A DNA stretch of 64,000 nt. Source: Thermobispora bispora DSM 43833. GTDB taxonomy: Bacteria > Actinomycetota > Actinomycetes > Streptosporangiales > Streptosporangiaceae. Position 1 is the first letter of the stretch. Each line of letters starts with the position of its first letter. Positions 55,985 through 64,000 of the stretch are shown in pieces. The position numbers and the translations under genes are program-made. Where the stretch lies: assembly GCF_000092645.1 (NCBI RefSeq), contig NC_014165.1:3658001-3722000 (forward strand). The letters run 5' to 3'. Under the pieces are notes generated by a model. It saw only the letters and a program-made list of their open reading frames with translations, made no database searches and was not told the origin of the DNA.

Positions 55985-56150
55985 ACGGCCTCCCCACGAG
56001 GCGCCCGGCACTGGTAGACGCCGTCATCGACTCCGGTACGAGCTGCGGCGTTGGGGCCGGATCGGCCGTCGCCTGCGGCAGACCGTCGAGACGTTCGCCA
56101 AGGTCGAACGGGACGTGGCCCAGAACGGGCGGGCGTGCCGGGGACAGGGC
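55985..56150 (+). pseudogene. Possible remnant of a coding sequence
   Basis: From 56034 the frame reads RYELRRWGRIGRRLRQTV then ETFAKVERDVAQNGRA with strong third-position G/C. Just before, another frame reads ALVDAVIDS. Together they look like the end of a gene broken by a frameshift. No start is visible; the frame then runs on without protein-like content. Confidence 0.35.
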
Positions 56151-56394
56151 GCCGCGCGTTCCCGGACCACGCTCACGATCTCAACGTTCCATGTCCAGGC
56201 GAGGTATCCGGCGAGATGGAAGCCGGCTTTCCGGAGCGGCGATCAGGGGGGCGTCAGCGGTCCCGCGACCGTGAGCGCGAGCCGTCACGCAGGGCCTTCC
56301 GGTGATCGGCCGGCAGAGCGGATCGGTGATCGCGGGAGCGGAAGCGCGTATGAGAGGGAGCGCATAAGGAATAAGGTGCGCGTGCACGAGAAAA

Positions 56395-56415
56395 GGCCCG
56401 GCTGGCTGCCGGGCC
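56395..56415 (-). terminator. Intrinsic terminator of the long pseudo-protease gene
   Basis: GGCCCGGC / GCCGGGCC stem with a 5-base loop; on the minus strand it is followed by TTTTCTC. It lies 35 bases after the stop at 56450, mirroring the terminator of the short copy. Confidence 0.85.
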
Positions 56416-56446
56416 TCTCCCGCTACGTCAGGGGATCGCCTGGTGG

Positions 56447-58110
56447 ATGTCAGACGATCTTGCCGGACCAGTTCTTCTCGGCGGCCTGGTAGACCTGCAG
56501 CGTCTCACCGTCGAAGTACGGCGAGAGGCTGGTGTCGTAGCGGCCGTTGCCGTCGGTGTCGGCGACACCGATGGTCACACCGTTGAGGTAGCCGAGCCGC
56601 GTGGCGTTGCTGTACTTGAGCAGCCACGCCGACCCGAGCGCGCCCTCACCGGTGAAGGCCGACTTGATGCCCTGCAGGTTCTCGGCCTTCTGCGCCGGAG
56701 CCTGGGCGGCGAAGGGCTTGCCGTACGACCACTTGAGGGTCTGGCCGGTGAAGGCGAAGTTGCCGTCCGGGTGCGACCCGCTCGGGTAGCCGAACACGAA
56801 CACCGGCTGGGCGCCGAGCTTCTGGTTGTAGGCCAGGCCCTGGCCGCCGACGTTGTCGCCGAGGCGACCGACGTCCTTGAGGGCGACCGAGACCTCGCCC
56901 TTCTGGTACTCCCACTCCTTGACGGTGACCTTGTAGTCAACGTCGAAGTAGGCCCAGAAGGTGGCCTTGTAGTACTTGTCCGGACCCGGCTGGTCCTTCT
57001 TGAAGTAGAAGGCGGTCTGCTTGGTCGCGTCGGACGGGTGGTTCCAGTGGTCGCGGTGGATCCAGCCGAACTCCCTCTTCGAGACCTCCTCGACCTTGAC
57101 ACCCCAGGTACTGTCGTCGTACAGCTTGCTGCCGACGCCCGCACCCTTGGCGAAGTCCTCCAGGGTCTTCCGAGCGGTGTTGATGGTGGCGGGGTCGACC
57201 GCGATCTGGGCGACGCTCGCGTTCTCGACCTTGATCGAGCCCGGAGTGCCGCGCCGGACCTTGGTCGTGTAGTCGATCACCTTCTCGATCTTGGCGCCCC
57301 GCTTGGCCGCCCGGCGAGCCTGGCTGTAGGTCTCGAAGACCTTCTCCTTGGTGACCAGCTTCCGGCCACCCTTCTCCTTGGTGACGTCGACCTGGACACC
57401 GTTGTAAACGGTGACGAACGCGTAGTTCCGGTCGTAGTCCTCGTAGACGGAGAAGTCGTAGTGGGTGTACGCCGTCTTACCGACGTAGATGCCCCACGGG
57501 GTCTTGCCCTTGTAGTAGCCCGGGACGAAGACCCACTTGTCGAGGGTGGCCTTGTTCCGCTTGATGTCGAAGACGCAGTGGCCGGCGGTGGCGACCAGGT
57601 TCTTGTACCGGCCCTGCAGGGCGGTACCGGTGCACCAGTGCGGCTTGCCGTCCGCACCGATGAAGAAGACCTTACCGACGGTCCGCGGGAGGTTGACGTT
57701 CTTCGCGGTCGCGGTGGACTTCTTGTCGCCGCTGGAGCCCACCAGGCCCGGCTTGGTGGTGGCCGCGCCGGACGGCACGGTGGACTGGTGCTTCGTCGGC
57801 TTCAGGATGGTCTCGACGCCGTACGGGGTGGCCTTCTGCAGGTTGGCCGCACGCTCGGCGAACCAGAAGGCCGCCACCTGCTTGGCCGCGAAGTTGGTCT
57901 GCGCCAGGGTCTTCGGAGCGGGAGCCGACTTGGCGGTCGCGGCCGGGGCGGCAACGGCGGCGTAAGCCAGCATGCCGGCCACGGCACCGCCGAGAGCCAG
58001 AGTGCGCTTCACGGTCTTCTCCTTGGTCTGTCGTGAGGCGTCACCTGCGCCTCAAACGTCAGGAAAGGACGATCAGAAAGCTATACGAGGAACCGGTGAT
58101 ACGTAAGGGG
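56447..58110 (-). repeat. Inverted duplicate, right copy
   Basis: Counterpart of 51298-52496 in opposite orientation, with the same leader (GGTTCCTCGTATAGCTTTCT on the minus strand) and near-identical 3' coding part. About four kilobases lie between the copies, so recombination could invert that segment. Confidence 0.85.
56450..58012 (-). CDS. Secreted trypsin-like protein, likely pseudo-peptidase (long copy)
   Basis: 520 residues, a paralogue of the protein at 51396. The same signal, the WCTGTALQGRYKNLVATAG segment with the catalytic-type His, the same RNYAFV and GALGSAW changes that remove Asp and Ser. After VTVYNGVQ it gains about 155 residues absent from the short copy, Lys/Glu-rich with many aromatic residues (KLVTKEKVFETYSQARRAAK, WGVKVEEVSKREFGWIHRDH), before rejoining at KDVGRLGDNVGG. 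GTG at 58012 has AAGGAGAAG upstream. A CRP-like site lies about 240 bases upstream. Probably secreted in quantity; role unknown. Confidence 0.82.
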   Translation of the reverse strand: MKRTLALGGAVAGMLAYAAVAAPAATAKSAPAPKTLAQTNFAAKQVAAFWFAERAANLQKATPYGVETILKPTKHQSTVPSGAATTKPGLVGSSGDKKSTATAKNVNLPRTVGKVFFIGADGKPHWCTGTALQGRYKNLVATAGHCVFDIKRNKATLDKWVFVPGYYKGKTPWGIYVGKTAYTHYDFSVYEDYDRNYAFVTVYNGVQVDVTKEKGGRKLVTKEKVFETYSQARRAAKRGAKIEKVIDYTTKVRRGTPGSIKVENASVAQIAVDPATINTARKTLEDFAKGAGVGSKLYDDSTWGVKVEEVSKREFGWIHRDHWNHPSDATKQTAFYFKKDQPGPDKYYKATFWAYFDVDYKVTVKEWEYQKGEVSVALKDVGRLGDNVGGQGLAYNQKLGAQPVFVFGYPSGSHPDGNFAFTGQTLKWSYGKPFAAQAPAQKAENLQGIKSAFTGEGALGSAWLLKYSNATRLGYLNGVTIGVADTDGNGRYDTSLSPYFDGETLQVYQAAEKNWSGKIV

Positions 58111-58245
58111 ATTTCCGATAAGCCCGAGGCGGGCGGGGAGGCCGTGAGCAGCGCCGGGCCGCCCGACCGAATGGCGTTCTACCTGATCATTAAGGTTTCA
58201 TCACGATCGACTTCACCCAACGTGATCGATCAGGAACATCTGATC

Positions 58246-58261
58246 TGTGATGCAAATCACA
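58246..58261. promoter_or_regulatory. CRP-type site, copy 2
   Basis: TGTGA-TGCAAA-TCACA: both arms match the CRP consensus, at nearly the same distance from the start (about 241 bases) as in the other copy, although the surrounding sequence has diverged. Confidence 0.65.
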
Positions 58262-58562
58262 CGATCGAGACGAAACCGAGCCGCATGGTGATCACGTCAA
58301 AAGCGGCACAAACTGGACATTCGTTCAACTGATCACCGGGCCGGCACCCGCACCTGACGGCCCTCGGAAGCCCGCCCACGCCCGCCAGGACTCCCGGAAG
58401 GTCACGTGCCGGCCATGGCGGCGGCCGGTACGCGGATCGGCGGGCCGGATCTCCTGCGCCGCACGCGCCGGTTGGTCGCCGCGTGCCAGGGCTTCAGCCG
58501 GCGGTCCTGGGTGCCGGCGCCGATGGGCGGGGGCCGGGGCGGATGCGCCGGAGGTGGTGCCC

Positions 58563-58618
58563 ATGGCGGGCGCAGGCGACGTCTTCGACGTGATGGTGAT
58601 CGGCGCCGGTCTCGCCTC
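58563..58618 (+). pseudogene. 5' stub of a dinucleotide-binding oxidoreductase
   Basis: ATG at 58563 has GGAGGTGG seven bases upstream and begins MAGAGDVFDVMVIGAGLA, a typical start of an FAD/NAD-binding protein. After that the frame loses protein-like character. This looks like a gene truncated by deletion or rearrangement; a chance match is possible. Confidence 0.38.
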
Positions 58619-58877
58619 CGCGGAGCCGCGGGCTCCGCGTTCTCCGCTGCGGGCGGTGGTCTCTTGCGCCGCACCGCTCCGGGCGATGACGTCCGCGAAC
58701 GCGCCGGCGGCACCCAGCCCGCCGGTACGGCCGCCGCACGTGATCCGCACCACCGGTGACACGGCCGCCGCCCGTGCCGATGCAGCGGCGGAAGGGATTT
58801 CGCGTCGAAAGGCAACGGCCGGCCGCGGACGCCGGCCGGCCGCTCAGCACACGGTCAGCCGGCCGCTCAGCACACGG

Positions 58878-59849
58878 TCACGGGACGAGCGCCGCTCCCT
58901 CGACCGGCCCGACGGCGGTCACCGCGGAACGGCAGACCCCGGAGTCGGCGAGCCGGGTGGCGAGCTCGGCCGCGTGCTCCCCGGAGCGCGCGAGGAACGC
59001 GCAGGTCGGCCCGGAACCGGAGACGATCGCGCCGAGCGCGCCGAGCGCCCGGCCGGCATCGAGCGTGCGGGCGAGGTCCGGGCGGAGCGAGAGCGCGGCC
59101 GGCTGCAGGTCGTTGGCGAGGGCGCGGCCCAGCGCTTCGGCGTCGCCGGTGCGGAGCGCGGCCAGCAGCGGCTCGCTCGCCGCCGGCTCCGGCACCCCCG
59201 CCTCGGCGGCGGCGCGGAGCCGGTCGCACTCGCCGTACACCCGGGGCGTCGACAGCCCGCCCTCGGCGAGCGCGAACACCCAGTGGAACGTCCCGGAGGT
59301 CTCCAGCGGGGTCAGCCGCTCCCCCCGGCCCGTGCCGATCGCGGTGCCGCCGAGCAGCGCGAACGGAACATCGCTGCCGAGGTCCGCGGCGATCTCCATG
59401 AGGTCCTCGCGGGGCAGGCCGAGGCCCCACAGCTCGTTGCAGGCGACCAGGGCGCCGGCCGCGTCCGCGCTCCCCCCGGCCATGCCGCCGGCCACCGGGA
59501 TCGTCTTGCGGATCAGCAGGTCGGCGCGGTAGGTGCGCCCGGCCGCCGCGGCGAGCGCCTTCGCCGCCCGGACCGCGAGGTTGTCCTCGCCGAGCGGCAC
59601 CTCATCGGCGGACTCGCCGAGCACCTTCACCGTGATCGGCCCGGCGCCCGGATCGGCCGGCTCGGTGGCCGTCACCTCGTCGAAGAGGGAGACGGCGTGG
59701 AACACGTTGACCAGGTCGTGGTAGCCGTCCTCCCGGAGCGGGCCCACGGCGAGCTGCAGGTTCACCTTGGCGGGCACGCGCACGGTCACCCCGCCGAGCG
59801 CGGTGGACGGGGTCCGGATCTCGCCGACGTGTCGGTTCGCAGCAGGCAC
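58878..59849 (-). CDS. ispE: 4-diphosphocytidyl-2-C-methyl-D-erythritol kinase
   Basis: 323-residue GHMP kinase of the non-mevalonate isoprenoid pathway. RVPAKVNLQLAVG at the start, the ATP loop PVAGGMAGGSADAAG, and motif III GAIVSGSGPTCAFL are present. The first about 20 residues are extra; GTG at 59849 was kept, but GTG about residue 21 (VTVRVPAKV) is possible. Same strand as rsmA and tatD, which lie upstream, in conserved actinobacterial order. Confidence 0.95.
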   Translation of the reverse strand: MPAANRHVGEIRTPSTALGGVTVRVPAKVNLQLAVGPLREDGYHDLVNVFHAVSLFDEVTATEPADPGAGPITVKVLGESADEVPLGEDNLAVRAAKALAAAAGRTYRADLLIRKTIPVAGGMAGGSADAAGALVACNELWGLGLPREDLMEIAADLGSDVPFALLGGTAIGTGRGERLTPLETSGTFHWVFALAEGGLSTPRVYGECDRLRAAAEAGVPEPAASEPLLAALRTGDAEALGRALANDLQPAALSLRPDLARTLDAGRALGALGAIVSGSGPTCAFLARSGEHAAELATRLADSGVCRSAVTAVGPVEGAALVP

Positions 59850-60035
59850 GGTCCCCGAGCCTAACGCCGCCCGCCCCTAGAGCAGCTCGCGAACCCCTCC
59901 GGATATCGCCGAAAGACCGCCAGGCGATGAGAAAGGACGGCAAATCCGATCTGCCGGAAACGGCACGCCGCAGCGGGCCTGCGAACCACGGCCCCGGCCG
60001 GCACGGCCATGGCCCCGGCCGGTACGGCCACCGGG

Positions 60036-60902
60036 TCAGCGGCCGGGACGGTGCTCGGCGATCCGGGCGAAGTCCTCGATGGTGAGCCGCTCCCCGCGGG
60101 CCGACGGGTCGATCCCGGCGTCCCGCAGCGCCCGCTCCGCCCCGGCCGCGCCGCCCGCCCAGGGGGCGAGCGCGGCGCGCAGGGTCTTACGCCGCTGGGC
60201 GAACGCCGCGTCGACCACCGCGAACACCTCCTCCCGGCTCGCCGTGGTCTTCGGCGGGTCCCGGCGGACCAGCGCCACCAGGCCGGAGTCGACGTTCGGC
60301 ACCGGCCAGAACACGCTCCGCCCGACCGATCCGGCCCGCCGTACCTCGGCGAACCAGGCGATCTTCACCGACGGCACGCCGTACAGCTTTGACCCGGGCT
60401 GGGCGGTGAGCCGGTCGGCGACCTCGGCCTGCACCATGACCAGGCCCCGGCGCAGCGACGGCAGCACGGCGAACAGGTGGAGCAGGATCGGAACCGCCAC
60501 GTTGTACGGCAGGTTCGCCACCAGCGCGTCCGGGGCCACGCCGAGATCCTCCGGCCCGATCCGCAGCGCGTCCGCCCGCACCACGCGCAGCCGGCCGGCC
60601 ACCTCGGGGGCGTACTCGGCCACGGTGACCGGGAGCCGCTCCGCGAGCACCGGGTCGACCTCCACGGCGACCACCTGCGCGGCCTCCGGCAGCAGGGCGA
60701 GGGTGAGCGAGCCCAGCCCCGGCCCGACCTCGAGGACGACGTCCTCCGGCGTGACCTGGGCGAGCCGGACGATCCTGCGGAGCGTCCCGCCGTCGATCAC
60801 GAAGTTCTGGCCCAGCCGCTTCGTCGGCCGGAGGTTGAGCAGCTCCGCGAGGGCGCGCACGTCGGCCGGCCCGAGCAGCTTCACGCCTCCAGTCTCCGGC
60901 AT
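60036..60902 (-). CDS. rsmA: 16S rRNA (adenine1518/1519-N6)-dimethyltransferase
   Basis: 288 residues. [14 protein letters not shown], motif [14 protein letters not shown], acidic motif [11 protein letters not shown], and the catalytic [11 protein letters not shown] are intact. It dimethylates two adjacent adenines at the 3' end of 16S rRNA. ATG at 60902 lacks a strong ribosome site; GTG at 60884 is an alternative. Upstream tatD ends 35 bases away, so the genes are probably co-transcribed. Confidence 0.95.
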   Translation of the reverse strand: MPETGGVKLLGPADVRALAELLNLRPTKRLGQNFVIDGGTLRRIVRLAQVTPEDVVLEVGPGLGSLTLALLPEAAQVVAVEVDPVLAERLPVTVAEYAPEVAGRLRVVRADALRIGPEDLGVAPDALVANLPYNVAVPILLHLFAVLPSLRRGLVMVQAEVADRLTAQPGSKLYGVPSVKIAWFAEVRRAGSVGRSVFWPVPNVDSGLVALVRRDPPKTTASREEVFAVVDAAFAQRRKTLRAALAPWAGGAAGAERALRDAGIDPSARGERLTIEDFARIAEHRPGR

Positions 60903-60937
60903 CGGCGAGTCCGCGCCCGCCGCACGACCGGCCACCG

Positions 60938-61795
60938 TCACCAGGCCCCGAAGGCCCGCTCGCCGTTCGCCATGATCGCCGTGGCGAGGTCGGCGACGTC
61001 CATCCCCTTCACCTCGGCGAGGCACCGCAGGGTGAGCGGGATCAGGTACGGCGCGTTGGGCTTCCCCCGGTGCGGCACGGGCGGGAGGTAGGGGGCGTCG
61101 GTCTCCACCAGCAGCAGCTCCTTGGGGGCCACCCGGGCCGCCTCGCGGAGGTAGCCCGCGTTCTTGTAGGTGACCGGGCCGGAGAACGACATGTAGTACC
61201 CGGCGGCCGCGCACCGCTTCGCCAGCTCGGCGTCCCCGGAGAAGCTGTGGAATATCACCACATCGGGGGCGCCTTCGGCGGCGAGCACGGCGAGCACGTC
61301 CTCGTGGGCCTCGCGGTCGTGGATCACCAGCGCCTTGCCCGTCCGCTTGGCGATCTCGATGTGCGCGCGGAAGCTCGCGTGCTGGTCCTCGCGGGACGCC
61401 CAGTCGCGGTAGTAGTCGAGCCCGGTCTCGCCGACCGCCCGCACCCACGGCAGCCGGGCCAGCTCCTCTATCTCGGCGAGCGCCTCGGGGGTGGCGGAGT
61501 GGGCCTCGTTCGGGTGGATCGCCACGCCCGCGTACACGTCCGGGTGGGCCTCGGCCGCGGCGGCGCTCCACCGCGAGGAGGGAAGGTCGTAACCGATGGT
61601 GACCAGCCGGGTCACCCCGACCGACTTGGCGTCGGCGACGATCGTCTCGACCGTGGACCGGGCCGCCTGAGCCGCGAGGGCGACCGGATCACCCGAGGAG
61701 GCCTTCCGATTGCCGACCATGATGTCCAGGTGGCAGTGGCTGTCGAACACCTCGGCCGGCAGCGGCTCCGGTTTCGCTGGGAGCTCGTGCGACAT
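60938..61795 (-). CDS. tatD: TatD-family DNase/hydrolase
   Basis: 285 residues, TIM-barrel metal-dependent hydrolase. Metal motif DSHCHLD near residue 20, [33 protein letters not shown] and the late [12 protein letters not shown] at 61795 is favoured; the TTG at 61804 is unlikely. In many actinobacteria an rpfB gene separates tatD and rsmA; here they are adjacent. Confidence 0.93.
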   Translation of the reverse strand: MSHELPAKPEPLPAEVFDSHCHLDIMVGNRKASSGDPVALAAQAARSTVETIVADAKSVGVTRLVTIGYDLPSSRWSAAAAEAHPDVYAGVAIHPNEAHSATPEALAEIEELARLPWVRAVGETGLDYYRDWASREDQHASFRAHIEIAKRTGKALVIHDREAHEDVLAVLAAEGAPDVVIFHSFSGDAELAKRCAAAGYYMSFSGPVTYKNAGYLREAARVAPKELLLVETDAPYLPPVPHRGKPNAPYLIPLTLRCLAEVKGMDVADLATAIMANGERAFGAW

Positions 61796-61804
61796 GCCAC
61801 CCAA

Positions 61805-62104
61805 CCTACCGGGCCCGCGGGCGCCCGCCGTCTCACGCGCGCCCGGTCCCGGCCCTCCGCAGGAGAACTCCGGGCCCGCGTGGCCGCGCGGTACGAGTGA
61901 AGGAAGGCCCTCGGCCCAGGCCGGGCGCCGGGGAACCGCCGGCCCGCATCACCGTGCGGTACGGCCAAGGGGTGTCCTGGCCGGCCACCGGGGAACTCCG
62001 GCCCCGGATCGCTGTGCCGTACGAGCACAGGGTTACCCCGGCCGGCGCCGGGGACCGCCGGGCGCCGAGGGGAGACCGCGGAGGCCCCACGATACGATGC
62101 GGCC
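61805..62104. repeat. Intergenic tandem repeats
   Basis: Three imperfect copies of a unit of about 65 bases containing CCGGGGAAC(T/C)CCGGCCC, a (G/T)TGCGGTACGRNCA core and a GCCGGC end (61850-62060). No coding frame is believable. Confidence 0.55.
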
Positions 62105-62551
62105 ATGTTCGATCGGCGGGAGGCCGGCCGGAGCGCGCTGCTCGTCGCGCTCGTCAGGTTCGTGCTGCTCGCGGCCACGCTCGCCGGGCTCGCCGTGAGC
62201 CATGCCGCGGTGCAGCCGTGCGGCGCCTCCCTGCCGATGGTGAGCGTCTCGTCTTCTCTCCCCATGGCGGCCGTCCCGGCGGCCGGCCATGACGCCGGGG
62301 GACACGCCGGTCACCTCCCGGCGGCGCCGGCCGGGACGGCCGATCAGGATCCGGGGCATACGGTCCCGTTCGTGCTCTGTCTCGCGGTGATCGCCGTGCT
62401 CGGGGTCGCCGTGGCGCTCGGCCTGATCCGCGCCGACTGCCTGCTCGCCGGCATCGCCGATGGGCGGGCACGGCCCGCCGGGCCGCCCGCCGTCCCCGGG
62501 GCGTCACCGTTCGCCCTCTCCCTACGGCGCGTCACGGTGCTGCGCGTATAG
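62105..62551 (+). CDS. Small His/Met-containing membrane protein, possibly copper-linked
   Basis: 148 residues: N-terminal TM helix (about 10-35), an outer loop rich in His and Gly (AGHDAGGHAGHLPAAP, about 60-75) plus two Met residues, a second TM helix (about 88-110, VPFVLCLAVIAVLGVAVALG) and a Pro/Ala tail. The layout resembles small copper-related membrane proteins of actinobacteria that sit before a multicopper oxidase, as here. ATG at 62105; ribosome site weak. Confidence 0.6.
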   Translation: MFDRREAGRSALLVALVRFVLLAATLAGLAVSHAAVQPCGASLPMVSVSSSLPMAAVPAAGHDAGGHAGHLPAAPAGTADQDPGHTVPFVLCLAVIAVLGVAVALGLIRADCLLAGIADGRARPAGPPAVPGASPFALSLRRVTVLRV

Positions 62552-62643
62552 CGGCTCCGGCCGGGGCGGGGCGGTCGCCCGGACCGCACCGCCGTCCGGT
62601 CCGCGGAACCGCACGTCCACCGACCGACCGTGAGTGAGCCGAT

Positions 62644-64000
62644 ATGTCAGCGATCGATCGTCGGCTCTTCCTGCGCGCAGGCCTGGCCGCCGCGGGAGGA
62701 GCGTTCCTTGCCGCATGCTCCCGGCAGACCTTCGTCACGCCCGGCGGCCCCGAGGTGCGCGCCGCCGAGGCGGCCCGCCGCCCCGGCCCGGTCCGCGAGT
62801 TCCAGATCATCGCCCAGGAGGGCGAGGCGGACCTCGGCGGGGTCACCGTGCGCACCTGGATGTACGGCGACCGCCTGCCCGGGCGGCCGATCAGGGTCCG
62901 GACGGGCGAGGTCGTCCGGGCCCGCCTGGTCAACCGGCTGCCCGAGGAGACGACCGTCCACTGGCACGGCCTCGGGGTGCGCAACGACGCCGACGGCGTT
63001 CCCGGGGTCACCCAGCCGCCCGTGGCGCCGGGAGCGGAGCACACCTACGAGTTCACCGCGCCTCACCCCGGCACCTACTGGTTCCACCCGCACCACGGCA
63101 CCCAGCTCGACCGGGGCCTGTACGCCCCGCTCATCGTGGAGGATCCGGCCGAACCGCTGAGCTACGACGACGAGTGGGTCGTCGTGCTCGACGACTGGCT
63201 GGACGGCGTGACCGGCACGCCGGACGAGGTGCTCGCCGAGCTCACCGCGATGGCGAAGATGGGCTCGGCCGGCCACGGCGGTCACGGATCCGGCGGACCC
63301 GGCCATGGCTCCGGCCATGATGGCCACGCACCCACGCCGTCCGCCTCCGGCAAGTGGCCGCACATGATGATGAACGCGGAGAGCGACCTGCTCGGCGGGG
63401 AGGCCGGGGACGTCTACCACCCGCACTACCTGGTCAATGGCCGGGTCGCGGCCGCGCCGGAGACCTATCAGGCCAAGCCGGGCACCCGGGTGCGCATCAG
63501 GCTGATCAACGCGAGCGGGGACACCGCCTTCCGGGTCGCGCTCGGCGGCCACCGGATGACCGTGACCCACACCGACGGCTTCCCCGTGGAGCCGGTGGAG
63601 ACCGACGCCCTGCTGATCGGCATGGGCGAGCGGTACGACGTGCTCGTCACCCTCGCCGACGGGGTGTTCCCGCTGGTCGCCGCGGCCGAGGGCAAGCGGG
63701 CCGCCGCCCGCGCCCTGGTGCGCACCTCGGCGAAGGCCCGGGCGCCGAAGGCCGATGCCCGGCCGGCCGAGCTCGAGGGGCGCATCCTCTCCTACGACCG
63801 GCTCGTGCCCGCCGACGCGGTACGGCTGGCCGCCAAGGCACCGGACCGCACCATCACCTTCGCGCTCACCGGGAGCATGGCGAAGTACGACTGGGCGATC
63901 AACGGCCGGCCGTACGACCCCGAGGTGATCGAACCGGTCCGGTCCGGCGAGCGGGTGCGGATCAGGTTCGTCAACGGGACCCTGATGTGGCACCCCATGC
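62644..64000 (+). CDS. Multicopper oxidase, Tat-exported lipoprotein (partial)
   Basis: At least 452 residues, cut by the window end. Twin-arginine signal DRRLFLRAGLAAAGG with a lipobox-like LAAC (C25). Copper motifs HWHGL (106-110) and WFHPHHG (147-152); the third and fourth clusters begin at MWHPM at the edge. A His/Gly-rich loop (about 218-240, GHGGHGSGG, GHGSGHDGH) interrupts domain 2 and may bind extra copper. Likely role: copper resistance or oxidation outside the membrane. Preceded by the His-rich membrane-protein gene 92 bases upstream. Confidence 0.9.
   Translation, partial: MSAIDRRLFLRAGLAAAGGAFLAACSRQTFVTPGGPEVRAAEAARRPGPVREFQIIAQEGEADLGGVTVRTWMYGDRLPGRPIRVRTGEVVRARLVNRLPEETTVHWHGLGVRNDADGVPGVTQPPVAPGAEHTYEFTAPHPGTYWFHPHHGTQLDRGLYAPLIVEDPAEPLSYDDEWVVVLDDWLDGVTGTPDEVLAELTAMAKMGSAGHGGHGSGGPGHGSGHDGHAPTPSASGKWPHMMMNAESDLLGGEAGDVYHPHYLVNGRVAAAPETYQAKPGTRVRIRLINASGDTAFRVALGGHRMTVTHTDGFPVEPVETDALLIGMGERYDVLVTLADGVFPLVAAAEGKRAAARALVRTSAKARAPKADARPAELEGRILSYDRLVPADAVRLAAKAPDRTITFALTGSMAKYDWAINGRPYDPEVIEPVRSGERVRIRFVNGTLMWHPM

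Larger units (their letters stand above)
58013..58877. promoter_or_regulatory. Leader and upstream region of the long copy; no intact gene
   Basis: 58013-58110 is the shared leader. The stretch to about 58330 is AT-rich and contains the CRP-like site. From 58330 to 58877 no intact gene is seen, except an apparent 5' stub at 58563. Confidence 0.55.

Overview
The window is very GC-rich with strong GC3 codon bias, frequent GTG starts and an actinobacterial gene order. The content suggests a filamentous actinomycete, most likely of the Streptosporangiales; that placement is inference. Several blocks match the actinobacterial core order: thiolase - SGNH esterase - cbs - metB; ppx - DUF501 - FtsB/DivIC-like - eno - mazG - SurA-like lipoprotein - mfd; tRNA-Gln - glmU - prs - rplY - pth; and ispE - rsmA - tatD.

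Layout. 0-12.5 kb: end of a membrane protein, cbs-metB, an SGNH hydrolase, a PQQ-propeller lipoprotein, a thiolase, a PPOX-fold protein, a DUF4287 protein, a Bax-inhibitor-1 protein, an orphan sensor kinase with two TTA codons, and an MFS transporter. 12.7 kb: an unusual short-armed tRNA with anticodon UAA. 12.8-14 kb: no supported gene. 14-16.4 kb: type II NADH dehydrogenase with two Rex-type operators, then a family 5 uracil-DNA glycosylase. 16.9-25.4 kb: the ppx-to-mfd core block. 25.6-42.6 kb: an accessory segment rich in sulfonation genes: an APS-kinase fusion, a GH26-like lipoprotein, a kinase-fold protein coupled to a sulfotransferase, a Ser/Thr kinase, three small exported proteins, a NUDIX-like protein, a 24-residue cysteine-rich peptide, a second sulfotransferase, cysN, cysD, cysQ and a polyprenyl glycosylphosphotransferase. 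42.9-47.2 kb: pth-rplY-prs-glmU and tRNA-Gln. 47.5-51 kb: a desaturase with a tandem palindromic operator, a TetR regulator with a long charged tail, a trans-aconitate-type methyltransferase and a MarR regulator. 51.1-58.3 kb: two inverted, nearly identical genes for secreted trypsin-like proteins that appear to have lost catalytic residues; they flank an ABC-F ATPase and several broken gene fragments. 58.9-61.8 kb: ispE, rsmA, tatD. 62.1-64 kb: a His-rich membrane protein and a Tat-exported multicopper oxidase cut by the window end.

How the parts work together. cysD/cysN would make APS, the APS kinase would make PAPS, two sulfotransferases would use it, and cysQ would remove PAP. A polyprenyl sugar-phosphate transferase overlaps cysQ by an ATGA junction. 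This suggests a sulfated surface glycan or glycolipid rather than plain cysteine synthesis. Respiratory control by Rex (ndh) and CRP-like control of the paired secreted proteins are read from operator palindromes. The best candidates for something undescribed are the sulfonation island with its kinase-sulfotransferase pair and Cys-rich peptide, the inverted pseudo-protease pair, and the class I UAA tRNA beside a TTA-bearing sensor kinase. Everything was read by eye; no database search was run.
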